Positions 36,011 to 45,302 of a stretch of DNA of 53,824 nucleotides are shown in pieces. Source of the DNA: Scytonematopsis contorta HA4267-MV1 (GTDB lineage Bacteria; Cyanobacteriota; Cyanobacteriia; Cyanobacteriales; Nostocaceae). Position numbers and translations under genes: made by a program. The notes beneath the pieces are model-generated. The model worked only from the letters and a program-made list of their open reading frames with translations. It had not been told where the DNA came from and searched no databases. Within the stretch, counting starts at the first letter, position 1; each line of letters begins with the position of its first letter. Location: contig JAHHIC010000099.1 in NCBI GenBank assembly GCA_019359035.1, positions 1 through 53,824 on the forward strand. Reading direction: 5' to 3'.

Positions 36011-37111
36011 ATGAATCGCTTTCCCAATAAAGTAACAAATTTGCACGCCGATGATTTACATCTGACTCAACTGGGTCAGTTGTGCGGCTCCAATCAGCTA
36101 TTTCGAGACCGTTATGAAGTGCTGCGAGTAATAGGTAGAGGTGGTTTTGGCGTCACATTTTTAGCTAAAAATGCGATTTTGCCAGGAAACCCACTTTGTG
36201 TAATTAAGCAATTATGTCCGAAGACGACTAATCCCAAAAGCTGGGAACGTGCTAGAGTCCGGTTTGAAAAAGAAGCGACTATCTTGGGACAGTTGGGAAG
36301 TCATTCCCAAATTCCTATGCTAGTTGACTATTTTGAAATGAATGGTGAGTTTTATCTGGTACAAGAGTACGTGCGGGGTTGTACTATTGCACGGGAAGTG
36401 AGACGTCATGGTGTCAGGAGTGAGGCTGCGGTTAAACAGTTTTTGCGAGAAATATTGCCTGTGTTGCAGTATGTTCACAATCATCGTGTGATTCACCGAG
36501 ATATTAAGCCTCATAATATATTGCGGTGCGAAGAAGATGGCAGGCTGGTTTTGATTGATTTTGGTGCGGTAAAAGAGGAGTTGGTGCAGGCTGTTGAAGG
36601 GAATGGTCAGAAAACCGCTAGTACCAATTTTGTGGGAACTATGGGTTTTGCTCCTCCGGAACAGTTCGCTTTGCGTCCGGTGTATGGAAGTGATATCTAT
36701 GCTCTAGGTGTGACTTGCTTATATTTACTGACAGGGAAAGCACCGTTAGATTTTGAGTATGAAGCAACTACTGGGGAGATTGCTTGGCAAAATGGTGTGG
36801 ATGTGAGCGAGCATTTTGCGCTTGTGTTGAATAAGATGATTAAAATGTCTTTAAAAGATAGGTTTAAGTCAACTCAAGATGTCATGTGGGCTTTGGGAAT
36901 GGAGTCTTATTTACCTGGTTTAAGTAGCTGTTTGGCTACTACTAAACTTAAAGGTGAAAATAGTAGTAGCAGTGAGGGAGATAATAAGGAACATCATTCT
37001 CCTTTTGTGAGAACTGCTGACCAAATTCGCGCTTTGCGGGCTAAGTTAAATGCTAAGAAGGTGCAGCGAAGGTATAATTCTAGTTTGCTTCATTCGGGTA
37101 GTTTGGGTTGA
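36011..37111 (+). CDS. Hanks-type Ser/Thr protein kinase
   Basis: A 366-residue soluble protein kinase. Residues 34-305 form the kinase domain: glycine loop IGRGGFGVTFLAKN, ATP-binding lysine in CVIKQL, catalytic loop HRDIKPHNIL, DFGAVKE, and the APPEQF segment. All key residues are present. The tail of about 60 residues is Ser- and basic-rich with no second domain, unlike the WD40-fused kinase at 51.2 kb. It lies upstream of two AAA_35-type genes on the same strand, but a 330-bp repeat-containing gap argues against simple co-transcription. Confidence 0.92.
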   Translation: MNRFPNKVTNLHADDLHLTQLGQLCGSNQLFRDRYEVLRVIGRGGFGVTFLAKNAILPGNPLCVIKQLCPKTTNPKSWERARVRFEKEATILGQLGSHSQIPMLVDYFEMNGEFYLVQEYVRGCTIAREVRRHGVRSEAAVKQFLREILPVLQYVHNHRVIHRDIKPHNILRCEEDGRLVLIDFGAVKEELVQAVEGNGQKTASTNFVGTMGFAPPEQFALRPVYGSDIYALGVTCLYLLTGKAPLDFEYEATTGEIAWQNGVDVSEHFALVLNKMIKMSLKDRFKSTQDVMWALGMESYLPGLSSCLATTKLKGENSSSSEGDNKEHHSPFVRTADQIRALRAKLNAKKVQRRYNSSLLHSGSLG

Positions 37112-37197
37112 TTAAACTCAGCAAGGTTGTCACTAACCTGCTGGTCTTCAAAACGGAACGACTTGCAATACTGCGAAGGTTTTGAGAATTTGTAGAA

Positions 37198-37302
37198 TTT
37201 GTAGGTTGGGTTGTTAAAGCAGCGTGACGCTTCGTCATGGCTTTGGGAAACCCAACATTTTATTGTATTTGTTGGGTTGAGTGGAGCTACCCAACCTACG
37301 TA
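37198..37302. repeat. GTAGGTTGGGTT inverted repeat element
   Basis: The left end GTAGGTTGGGTT (37200) and right end ACCCAACCTACG (37291-37302) are inverted; inside is a smaller stem AACCCAACA/TGTTGGGTT. This is a common cyanobacterial intergenic repeat. An ORF running through it is an artefact. Confidence 0.7.
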
Positions 37303-37440
37303 TTTTGGTATTTTGGGACAAAACCTTCCAAGTATTGGAACGACTTGGTTTGTCCTCGCTTGCCTTTAGTAATTACAATGCGAGATAATGTTACACTATT
37401 AGAGAATAAATCAGATATTTGATACAAAATCAAAGGCATA

Positions 37441-39081
37441 ATGTACTTAAATACCCTGGAATTACCAAATGAACCAGTAGCTTTAGGTTCTCCTTTCTAC
37501 ATAGAACGTCCTCCCATTGAACAACAGGTTTACCAAGAAATAACTAAACCTGGATGTGTTATCAGAGTTAAAGCACCCAGAAAAATGGGTAAATCATCCC
37601 TATTATTGCGGATAATTGATTTTGTTAAACACCAGAACTATCGCACCATATATTTAGATTTTCAGCAAGCTGAAGCAGAGGTTTTTGACTCTTTGGATAA
37701 ATTTTTGCGCTGGTTTTGTGCAAATATCGCTCATCAATTGCAACTATCAGCAAATTTAGAAGAATACTGGGATAAAGAACTTGGTTCTAAGGTGAGTTGT
37801 AGCATATATTTTCAAGATTATCTGTTGTCAAAACTTGAGAGTCCTTTAGTCTTAGCTTTGAATGAAGTTAATCGAATATTTGAGTATCCTAAAATTGCCC
37901 AAGATTTTCTAGCGTTGCTACGGTCTTGGCATGAGGAAGGTAAACAAGTAGACATTTGGCAGCAATTACGGCTAGTTATATGTCACTCTACAGAAGTTTA
38001 TATTAATTTAAATATCCATCAATCTCCTTTTAATATTGGTCTAAATATTGAGTTACCAGAGTTTACAACTGAGCAAATTCAGCATTTAGTACGGCTTCAT
38101 AAGCTGGATTACCAGCTAAAAATGCCGCAAATAGTATCTATGAACAAAATGTTGGGAGGACACCCTTATTTAGTAAGGGTTGCTTTATATGAATTAGCTA
38201 AAAATCCCAAAATGATTTTAGACAATTTATTGCAATTAGCACCTACAATCAATGGTATTTATCACGCTCATTTGCTTAATTTACTTGTGATATTACAAAA
38301 TAACCCGGCTTTGGAAATAGCATTAAAACAGGTGATTAATAATGCTTCGGGGGTGGAAATAAATCATATTCTTGCTTACAAGTTAGAAAGTATGGGATTG
38401 GTAAAGGTTAGTGGTAGTTTATGCAAAATTTCATGCGAGTTGTATCGTCAATATTTTGCATTACAAAACCTAGAGGAATTGAATTTACAAGATAAGCTGA
38501 CGCAGCTAAGAAAAGAAAATTTAGAACTGAAACACTTAGTGATTACAGACGACATAAGCCAAGTAGCAAATAGGCGATATTTTGACATACGTCTTAAAGA
38601 ACTTTGGTTTAATTTAGCTTCGGAGATGGCGTCTCTATCAATGATTTTATGCGAAATAGACTATTTGAAACTTTATGGTGATGCAAACGGTAAACAAGCA
38701 GAAAATAATTGTTTGCAACAAATTGCTAGTATTTTAGAAACTTGTGTAAAGGCTTGTTATTTTTCTGAATCTTGGTCAGGAATAATAGCTCGTTACGATT
38801 ATCAACAATTCGCGATGGTTTTGCCTAATATAAATAGTTCAAATGCTTGTATATTAGCTGAAAAAATCCGTAAGGAAGTGAAAAAGTTAGGAATTTTACA
38901 TAATTTAGCTTATGATGGTTTGCCTGCTAGAGTCGTAACTGTGAGTTTGGGGGTGGCTTGCACAATTCCCAACGCACAAGTATCTACAAGTATTTTAGTT
39001 GATGCTGCGGCTGAGGCTTTGAATCAATCAAAAAGAAATGACCGAAATCGCACTTATGTTAGTTCGACTTTAAACTATTGA
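37441..39081 (+). CDS. AAA_35-type ATPase-like protein with degenerate GGDEF domain
   Basis: A 546-residue protein. Residues 15-350 form an AAA_35/STAND-like module with Walker [13 protein letters not shown] (44-55). The Walker B equivalent reads [12 protein letters not shown], with asparagines where the family normally has DE(V/I)D, so hydrolysis may be lost. Residues about 360-540 align with GGDEF domains ([21 protein letters not shown]), but the signature itself is RYDYQQF in place of RYGGDEF and the GHxxGD motif is GKQAEN. It thus should not make cyclic-di-GMP. The next gene, starting 13 bases downstream, encodes a related ATPase with an intact Walker B, suggesting a regulatory/catalytic pair. 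Confidence 0.82.
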   Translation: MYLNTLELPNEPVALGSPFYIERPPIEQQVYQEITKPGCVIRVKAPRKMGKSSLLLRIIDFVKHQNYRTIYLDFQQAEAEVFDSLDKFLRWFCANIAHQLQLSANLEEYWDKELGSKVSCSIYFQDYLLSKLESPLVLALNEVNRIFEYPKIAQDFLALLRSWHEEGKQVDIWQQLRLVICHSTEVYINLNIHQSPFNIGLNIELPEFTTEQIQHLVRLHKLDYQLKMPQIVSMNKMLGGHPYLVRVALYELAKNPKMILDNLLQLAPTINGIYHAHLLNLLVILQNNPALEIALKQVINNASGVEINHILAYKLESMGLVKVSGSLCKISCELYRQYFALQNLEELNLQDKLTQLRKENLELKHLVITDDISQVANRRYFDIRLKELWFNLASEMASLSMILCEIDYLKLYGDANGKQAENNCLQQIASILETCVKACYFSESWSGIIARYDYQQFAMVLPNINSSNACILAEKIRKEVKKLGILHNLAYDGLPARVVTVSLGVACTIPNAQVSTSILVDAAAEALNQSKRNDRNRTYVSSTLNY

Positions 39082-39094
39082 AATTATTTATTTC

Positions 39095-42000
39095 ATGATT
39101 ACAAATGATAAATACCAAGTCGGGGGCAGTCTTAGCAAAGATGCACCCACCTACGTAAAGCGACAAGCAGATGAAGAACTTTATACTACCTTAAAAGCCG
39201 GAGAATTTTGTTATATACTTAACTCGCGCCAAATGGGGAAGTCGTCTTTATTAGTCCACGCTCGAAATAGGTTGCAACAAGAAGGATATCGCTGTTCAAC
39301 TTTGGATATGACTAGTGTAGGTAGTGAAAATATTACTCCCCTACAGTGGTATAAAGGCATCATTACACAACTATGGCGTGGATTTAACTTATCTGAAAAA
39401 TTCAATTTAAAAACTTGGTGGAATTCGGAGGAACATCTATCGTTTTTGCAACGGTTAACTTATTTTATTGAAGATGTACTATTAGGACAATTACCGCAAG
39501 AAAAGTTAATAATATTTATCGATGAAATAGATAGTATTCTAAGTTTAGATTTTTCTGTAGATGATTTATTTGCATTAATTCGTTTCTGTTATAACAATAG
39601 AGCCATAAATCCCGCATACAATCGCCTCAACTTTGCTATTTTTGGCGTGGCAACACCGAGTGATTTAATTGCTGATAAAAAACGCACTCCTTTTAATATT
39701 GGTAGAGAAATAGAACTGGCTGGGTTTAAGTTAGAGTCAGCACAGCCATTAGTTAAAGGATTAGAAGGAAAGATAAGTAGTCCCCAGACAGCTATGGCAG
39801 AAATATTAGCTTGGACAGGTGGACAGCCATTTCTGACGCAGAAGTTATGTAAGTTGCTGGTTAATAGTGACTTACAGGAGGAAAGGTCACAAGTAGGACT
39901 ATTAGTAAAAAAATACGTAATACAAAATTGGGAATCTGTGGATAACCCAGAGCATTTAAAAACAATACGAAACCGAATCTTACGTAACGAAGAACGCACA
40001 AGTAGATTGCTGGGAATTTATCAGCAAATTTTGCTGAACGTTAGAATGGTTGATTGTCCACCCGTATTAGCTGATGATAGTCTTGAACAAACCCAATTAA
40101 TTCTCTCTGGTTTAGTTGAAAAACAAAACGGGTTACTAAAAGTAAGAAACCGAATTTATCAAGAAGTATTTAATCTTGAATGGGTAGAGAAACAACTTGG
40201 ATTACTGCGTCCTTATTCCCAAACCTTTAATGCTTGGATTGCTACCAAACAACAAGATGATTCGCGTTTATTGCGGGGAAAAGCTTTAATTGATGCTCAA
40301 ATTTGGACGCAGGGAAAAAGTTTAAGTGATTTAGATTATAAATTTTTAGCCAAGAGTCAAGAATTAGATAGACAAGAAGCCCAGCAGGCTTTAGAAGCTG
40401 CAAGACTAATGGAAGTGGAAGCACGCTTAATAGAACAGAAACAACATGCAAAACGCCAAAAATATTTTATAGCTGCTCTAAGCACAGCATTTGTATTAGC
40501 TTGTACATTAGGAATCAGTGCTTACTTGCAGTATAACCAAGCACGTGTAAACGAGCAGCAAGCCAAAATCAACGAAATTCGAGCGTTGGCATCATCTTCA
40601 GAAGGGTTATTTGCCTCCAATAGTCACTTAGATGCTTTGATAGAAGCATTGCGAGCCAGAAAAAAACTACTTTCATTAAAAGAAGTAGACCCAAAGACTA
40701 AAAGCAAAATGGAATTTGCCCTCCAACAAGCAATTTTGGGAGCAGATGAATATAATCGCTTATCGAGGCCTGCCGCTTCAAACAGTGGTGCTACCTTTAG
40801 CCCTGATGGTGAGATGATTGTAGCAACGGGTAAGGAGAATACTGTTAATCTATGGTCAAAAGATGGTAGGCTGCTGAAAATGCTCAAAGGGCATCAAGCT
40901 TTAGTGTCAGACATAGCCATCAGCCAGGACGGTCAAACCATTGCGTCTGTTTCTGGAGACCGGACTGTAAGGGTATGGAGTTCATACGGCGCTTTACTTC
41001 ATACTTTAAAGGGACATCAAGCCAACGTAGGGGGTGTTGCAATTAGCCCTTCGGGTGAATTTATTGCTTCTACTAGTGAGGATAGGACAGTTAAAATATG
41101 GAGCAAAAACGGCGCCTTGCTCCAAACTTTAAGCGCAGATACAGTTATAAATACGGGAATTGTATTTACCCCAGATAGTCAAAAAATCGTCGTGGGTAGC
41201 GCGAAGGGAATGCTGAATATTTGGCAAGTTGACGGTCAACAACTGGCTAGTGTTAAGGCTCACGAAACAGCGACAATTAATGTTGCCATCAACCCTGTTG
41301 GAGATACCATTGCCACTGCTTCTTTAGATGGCACAATTAAACTTTGGCAATTATCTGGAAATGTGCCAGTGCTGCTAACAACCCTCACAGGACATAAGGG
41401 GATGGTTTTATCTGTCAGCTTCAGTCCCGACGGTACACAGTTGGCTTCGACATCGGATGATAAGACAGTCAAGCTTTGGCAACGAACTGGTGCGACCTGG
41501 GACAAGGTAGAAATGCTACGTACTTTTGTTGGACATAGGGCAATGGTTATGAGCGTAAAATTTAGCCCTGATGGCAAAACGCTTGTTTCTCAGGGTTGGG
41601 ACAGCCAAGTAAAACTCTGGAACCCAAATAACTCTTTACTCAAACCCCTCAATGGACATCAAGCATTTGTTTATGGACTTGCGTTTAGTCCCATCCCCTC
41701 AACCTCCCTTGATAAAAAAGGCGAACTCAGTATCATCGCTTCTGCCAGCACAGATAGAACCGTAAAACTCTGGCGCCTTGATGATAAAGGAAAATCCTCA
41801 CTTCTACGCACTCTTAAGCATGATGGTATTGTTATGGGAGTTGCTTTCAGCCCTGATGGAAAGCGTTTAGCTACCGCTAGTGGAGATGCAACCATCAAAA
41901 TTTGGACACCGGAGGGAGAATTGTTAGCAACGCTTAAAGGGCATAAAGGTGCAGCTAGAAAAGTCAAATTTAGTCCTGATGGCAAACGGCTTGTCTCTGG

Positions 42001-42667
42001 AAGTGCAGATGGCACTGTAGGATTATGGAACCTAGAAGGGAAAACTCCTACTCTTCTGTCACTGTTGCAGGGACATCAAGGCGGAACCTGGGTTACTAAC
42101 TTCAGTCCTGACGGTCAAATTATTGCTTCTTCTAGTGGAGACGGTACAGTCAAATTATGGAAAAAGGATGGTGAGTTAATCACAACCTTAAAAGGACACA
42201 AATCAATAGTTCGGTCAACGGCATTTAGTCCTGACAATCAAATACTAGCAAGCGCCAGCGATGACAAAACTGTAAAACTCTGGCGCCGTGATGGAACACT
42301 GCTGACAACACTAACAGGTCATAATGAGGCAGTCATGTCAGTAGCTTTCAGTCCAGATGGGCAACTACTAGCCTCCAGTAGCACCGATGGGGTAATTAAA
42401 CTTTGGAAACGAGAAATGGGCAAGATACCTGTATTGCTAAACACCTTAAAGGGTGATACTGGGAGCCTTTGGGAAGTGGCTTTTAGTCCTGATAGCAAAA
42501 CACTCGCCTCTGCTGGCGAAAATAGTAAAGTGATTTTGTGGAATATACAACAGGTAAAAAACCTCGATAGCATTATCGCTTACGGTTGCGAATGGGTACG
42601 CGATTATCTACACACAAATGGGGATTTGGAAGAAAGCGATAGACATTTGTGTGACAATAAAAATTAA
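39095..42667 (+). CDS. AAA_35 ATPase-transmembrane-WD40 (14 repeats) signalling protein
   Basis: A 1190-residue STAND-like protein. N-terminal AAA_35: Walker [18 protein letters not shown] (42-58) and Walker [15 protein letters not shown] (about 139-152). A predicted membrane helix [20 protein letters not shown] lies near 455-474, flanked by charged coiled-coil segments. From about 560 to 1160 there are 14 WD40 repeats (counted by their xxW ends, such as KLWRRD and KIWTPE), i.e. two seven-blade propellers. The C-terminal 30 residues are a family-type tail ([13 protein letters not shown]). The propellers probably sense a ligand or partner and the ATPase signals. Thirteen bases separate it from the pseudo-GGDEF gene, so co-expression is likely. 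Confidence 0.93.
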   Translation: MITNDKYQVGGSLSKDAPTYVKRQADEELYTTLKAGEFCYILNSRQMGKSSLLVHARNRLQQEGYRCSTLDMTSVGSENITPLQWYKGIITQLWRGFNLSEKFNLKTWWNSEEHLSFLQRLTYFIEDVLLGQLPQEKLIIFIDEIDSILSLDFSVDDLFALIRFCYNNRAINPAYNRLNFAIFGVATPSDLIADKKRTPFNIGREIELAGFKLESAQPLVKGLEGKISSPQTAMAEILAWTGGQPFLTQKLCKLLVNSDLQEERSQVGLLVKKYVIQNWESVDNPEHLKTIRNRILRNEERTSRLLGIYQQILLNVRMVDCPPVLADDSLEQTQLILSGLVEKQNGLLKVRNRIYQEVFNLEWVEKQLGLLRPYSQTFNAWIATKQQDDSRLLRGKALIDAQIWTQGKSLSDLDYKFLAKSQELDRQEAQQALEAARLMEVEARLIEQKQHAKRQKYFIAALSTAFVLACTLGISAYLQYNQARVNEQQAKINEIRALASSSEGLFASNSHLDALIEALRARKKLLSLKEVDPKTKSKMEFALQQAILGADEYNRLSRPAASNSGATFSPDGEMIVATGKENTVNLWSKDGRLLKMLKGHQALVSDIAISQDGQTIASVSGDRTVRVWSSYGALLHTLKGHQANVGGVAISPSGEFIASTSEDRTVKIWSKNGALLQTLSADTVINTGIVFTPDSQKIVVGSAKGMLNIWQVDGQQLASVKAHETATINVAINPVGDTIATASLDGTIKLWQLSGNVPVLLTTLTGHKGMVLSVSFSPDGTQLASTSDDKTVKLWQRTGATWDKVEMLRTFVGHRAMVMSVKFSPDGKTLVSQGWDSQVKLWNPNNSLLKPLNGHQAFVYGLAFSPIPSTSLDKKGELSIIASASTDRTVKLWRLDDKGKSSLLRTLKHDGIVMGVAFSPDGKRLATASGDATIKIWTPEGELLATLKGHKGAARKVKFSPDGKRLVSGSADGTVGLWNLEGKTPTLLSLLQGHQGGTWVTNFSPDGQIIASSSGDGTVKLWKKDGELITTLKGHKSIVRSTAFSPDNQILASASDDKTVKLWRRDGTLLTTLTGHNEAVMSVAFSPDGQLLASSSTDGVIKLWKREMGKIPVLLNTLKGDTGSLWEVAFSPDSKTLASAGENSKVILWNIQQVKNLDSIIAYGCEWVRDYLHTNGDLEESDRHLCDNKN

Positions 42668-42821
42668 AAAGCAAAGCATTCCCGTAGTATCTGGTGACTC
42701 ACTTAAATTTGATTTGAAACTGACATAAGCCTGCTTGAGAAATGCTACCGCATCCAGTTAGCACCTACTCATGGTGTCTAATGACACGCGAACATCTCTG
42801 CTCTAAAGAGACAAAAGAGCG

Positions 42822-43049
42822 TTAATGAAGGTTCGGGGGATTACCCTTAACGCGATTTTTCAAAACCAATTCTATATATTCAGGATTTGTTAGTAAACAA
42901 GTAGGTGTTAATCCTAAGCGTAACGGAACAATATCACCATAGTCACGACAATTAGTTAGAAATTCTAACGGGTTTTGACTTAAATCAAGTAAATGCCCGA
43001 CAATTGAGTTAATTGGAGGTCCTGGTAACTCGAATATATCTTGAAACAT
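42822..43049 (-). pseudogene. Cytochrome P450 N-terminal stub
   Basis: A 75-residue fragment reading ELPGPPINSIVGHLLDLSQN followed by PLEFLTNCRDYGDIVPLRLG. This is the proline-rich hinge and first beta sheet of a bacterial P450. The haem-binding cysteine region and over 80 percent of the usual 440-460 residues are missing; DNA further along this strand does not continue the family and soon enters the 3' end of the WD40 gene. Start codon and spacing are intact, so this is a recent 3' truncation. Confidence 0.8.
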
Positions 43050-43172
43050 AGGAAGATTCCTCTTAAGTTAAATAATAGTAAACTAATATTTCAGGTCAAT
43101 TTTTTGGGTGAATTAGTTAAATATCAAAACCTTTATAGGTGGTTTATAAAGTAAATATTAAGTCTTAAAAAG

Positions 43173-43249
43173 TGATGGGTTACGGCGCTTCCTCCGACTT
43201 AAAGAGCCTCCAACTAATTCCTACAAATGCGCCTAACCCATCCTACGTG
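43173..43249. repeat. GATGGGTTACGG...CCTAACCCATCC repeat, copy 1
   Basis: A block of about 77 bases whose inverted, similar copy lies at 48402-48479. Its ends (GATGGGTTA and TAACCCATC) are themselves inverted. Located in the gap between the aldo/keto reductase end and the P450 stub. Confidence 0.8.
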
Positions 43250-43319
43250 TATTTAACTTTTACTTTATAAATGAACTCTTACATTCACCAAAATTAATTA
43301 CATGAAATTATTTATTCAA

Positions 43320-44279
43320 TTAAGCTGCTGTTGCATGAAGCAAAGCAGGTGCTAGCACTGAGTCAATTTTTTGCAACACATCATCGCTCAAATTTACGTC
43401 TGATGCTGCTGCATTATCTGCTACTTGTTCAGGACGACTGGCGCCAATGATGGCAGAGGAAACTCGCGAATCTCGTAGTACCCATGCTAAAGCAAGTTGA
43501 GCCATTGAGATATTTAAATTTTGAGCAATTGGTTTGAGATTTTGAACGGCTGTTAGAACACGCTCGCTAGTAATATCACCCATAAATCCATTCATCTGAT
43601 TGTTTGCAGCGCGGGAATCTTGAGGTGGAGCTTCTCCAGGTTTATATTTTCCAGTAAGAACCCCTTGAGCTAGTGGAGACCAAACTATTTGACCAATGCC
43701 ATTTGCTGCACATAGGGGAAACACTTCAGCTTCAGGTTTGCGCCATAACATCGAGTATTGTGGTTGGCTTGATACAAATTGCTCCACGTTCTTCATATTT
43801 AATGCCGCTTGAATTTGGCTTGGATTCCACTCGCTGAACCCAATGTAACGAGCTTTTCCTTGTTGTACAACATTAGTCAGCGCTTCCATTGTTTCTTCTA
43901 GCGGGGTATTCACGTCATAGCGATGACACTGATACAAATCTACATAATCTGTGCGTAATCGTTGTAATGAGTCATCGATTTGTTTATAGATTTGGGCAGC
44001 AGATAATCCTTGGTCAGTAGAAGACATGGGGAAATAGACTTTCGTCGCTAAAACGTAGGATTTGCGGTCAATACCCTGTAAAATTTCACCTAAAAATGAT
44101 TCAGCAGTGCCTCTACCATAAACATTCGCGGTATCAATAAAATTAATACCAATATCAAAGGCTTTATGGATACAAGCTTCTGCCTGTTCCCGCTCCACAC
44201 CACCACCATAGGTTAACCACGACCCTAAACTAATTTCAGAAACATTGAGATTACTGTTACCAAGCTGTCTATATTTCAT
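43320..44279 (-). CDS. Aldo/keto reductase (potassium-channel beta-subunit-like)
   Basis: A 319-residue AKR with a TIM-barrel fold. The catalytic tetrad is visible: Asp and Tyr in FIDTANVYGRG, Lys in VLATKVYF and His in LYQCHRYD. NADPH-binding residues are in AIIGASRPEQV near the C-terminus. Residues and length match the AKR6/YghZ-like group, which reduces aldehydes and ketones including toxic methylglyoxal-type compounds. Monocistronic; the long repeat region begins upstream of its start. Confidence 0.93.
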   Translation of the reverse strand: MKYRQLGNSNLNVSEISLGSWLTYGGGVEREQAEACIHKAFDIGINFIDTANVYGRGTAESFLGEILQGIDRKSYVLATKVYFPMSSTDQGLSAAQIYKQIDDSLQRLRTDYVDLYQCHRYDVNTPLEETMEALTNVVQQGKARYIGFSEWNPSQIQAALNMKNVEQFVSSQPQYSMLWRKPEAEVFPLCAANGIGQIVWSPLAQGVLTGKYKPGEAPPQDSRAANNQMNGFMGDITSERVLTAVQNLKPIAQNLNISMAQLALAWVLRDSRVSSAIIGASRPEQVADNAAASDVNLSDDVLQKIDSVLAPALLHATAA

Positions 44280-44420
44280 ATTACTTTTTCCATTTAACTT
44301 AGTTTAATTGATGAGTAATAAATAGATGATTTTCTACTTACTTTCTATTTCAAAGGTAAATAATATTTACTTGTTCTATCTAAAGATATATATAATTATA
44401 TTTTTTAATTGATTTAACTT

Positions 44421-44502
44421 TATTTTATTAATATATTTTGTGTTTATAGATACTTGCATTTTAAATAATTACTAGCGTTAATCTCCGTCACTTGATAGAT
44501 AT
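44421..44502. repeat. Left copy of an 82-bp direct repeat bracketing the palindrome array
   Basis: It contains TTTTAAATAATTACTAGCGT and TAATCTCCGTCACTTGATAG. The diverged right copy is at 45104-45186. The two flank the six-unit array. Confidence 0.75.
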
Positions 44503-44540
44503 TTCTATAACTACCATAAAAAATATTTTTAATTTTAATC

Positions 44541-45090
44541 CAAAATTATGTGTTATGCGACACCTCTTGGTAGAGACGCGATTAATCGCGTCTCTACTGA
44601 TTGATGGAGATTTATTTTCAGACATTTCCAGAAATTAATTATGTGTTGCCCTACACCCCTTGGTAGAGACGCGATTAATCGCGTCTCTACTGATTGGACG
44701 GAGATTTATTTTCAGACATTTCCAGAAATTAATTATGTGTTGCCCTACACCCCTTGGTAGAGACGCGATTAATCGCGTCTCTACATGATTGGACGGAGAT
44801 TTATTGTTAGACATTTTCAGTAATTAATTATGTATTATCCAACACCCCTTGGTAGAGACGCGATTAATCGCGTCTCTACATGATTGGACGGAGATTTATT
44901 GTTAGACATTTCCAGTAATTAATTATGTATTATCCAACACCCCTTGGTAGAGACGCGATTAATCGCGTCTCTACATGATTGGACGGAGATTTATTGTTAG
45001 ACATTTTCAGAAATTAATTATGTATTATCCGACACCCCTTGGTAGAGACGCGATTAATCGCGTCTCTACGGATTGGATGGAAATGTATAA
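44541..45090. repeat. Six tandem units of about 95 bp, each with a 28-bp perfect palindrome
   Basis: Palindromes start at 44570, 44663, 44757, 44852, 44947 and 45042, giving periods of 93, 94, 95, 95 and 95 bp. Each half reads GTAGAGACGCGATT. The inter-palindrome segments are near identical (TGATTGGACGGAGATTTATT and onward), so this is a tandem satellite-like array. It fills the upstream region of the hybrid kinase at 45303. Confidence 0.95.
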
Positions 45091-45103
45091 TTAATCATGT
45101 TTC

Positions 45104-45186
45104 TATTTTGTTAATATGTTTTTGTATTCATAAACACTTGTATTTTAAATAATATCTAACGTTAACATCCGTCGCTTGATAGATAT
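45104..45186. repeat. Right copy of the bracketing direct repeat
   Basis: Diverged copy of 44421-44502, sharing blocks such as TATTTTAAATAAT and CGCTTGATAGATAT. It ends about 115 bases before the hybrid kinase start. Confidence 0.75.
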
Positions 45187-45302
45187 ATGTAAAAATTAAA
45201 TGTGTTCTTGGGGTAGAGTTCATAAGAGCAGCTGTTAATGATATATTGCATCAGCGGCTGTTACAGGTGCTTAATAATAAATTATAATATTGTGCCTTTT
45301 AT

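Noticed and set aside
37237-37422. A 61-residue ORF with WVEWSYPTYVFWYF
   Set aside because: It translates the GTAGGTTGGGTT dispersed repeat; the same aromatic-rich peptides would appear wherever this repeat occurs.
40624-42573. Several minus-strand ORFs opposite the WD40 gene
   Set aside because: They share repeated GLK/SPSG patterns that mirror the WD40 codon pattern on the coding strand; the plus-strand gene explains the region.
44541-45090. Regular repeats resembling a CRISPR array
   Set aside because: The 28-bp repeats are evenly spaced, but the 65-67-bp segments between them are near identical to each other, so they are not spacers. There are no cas genes nearby.
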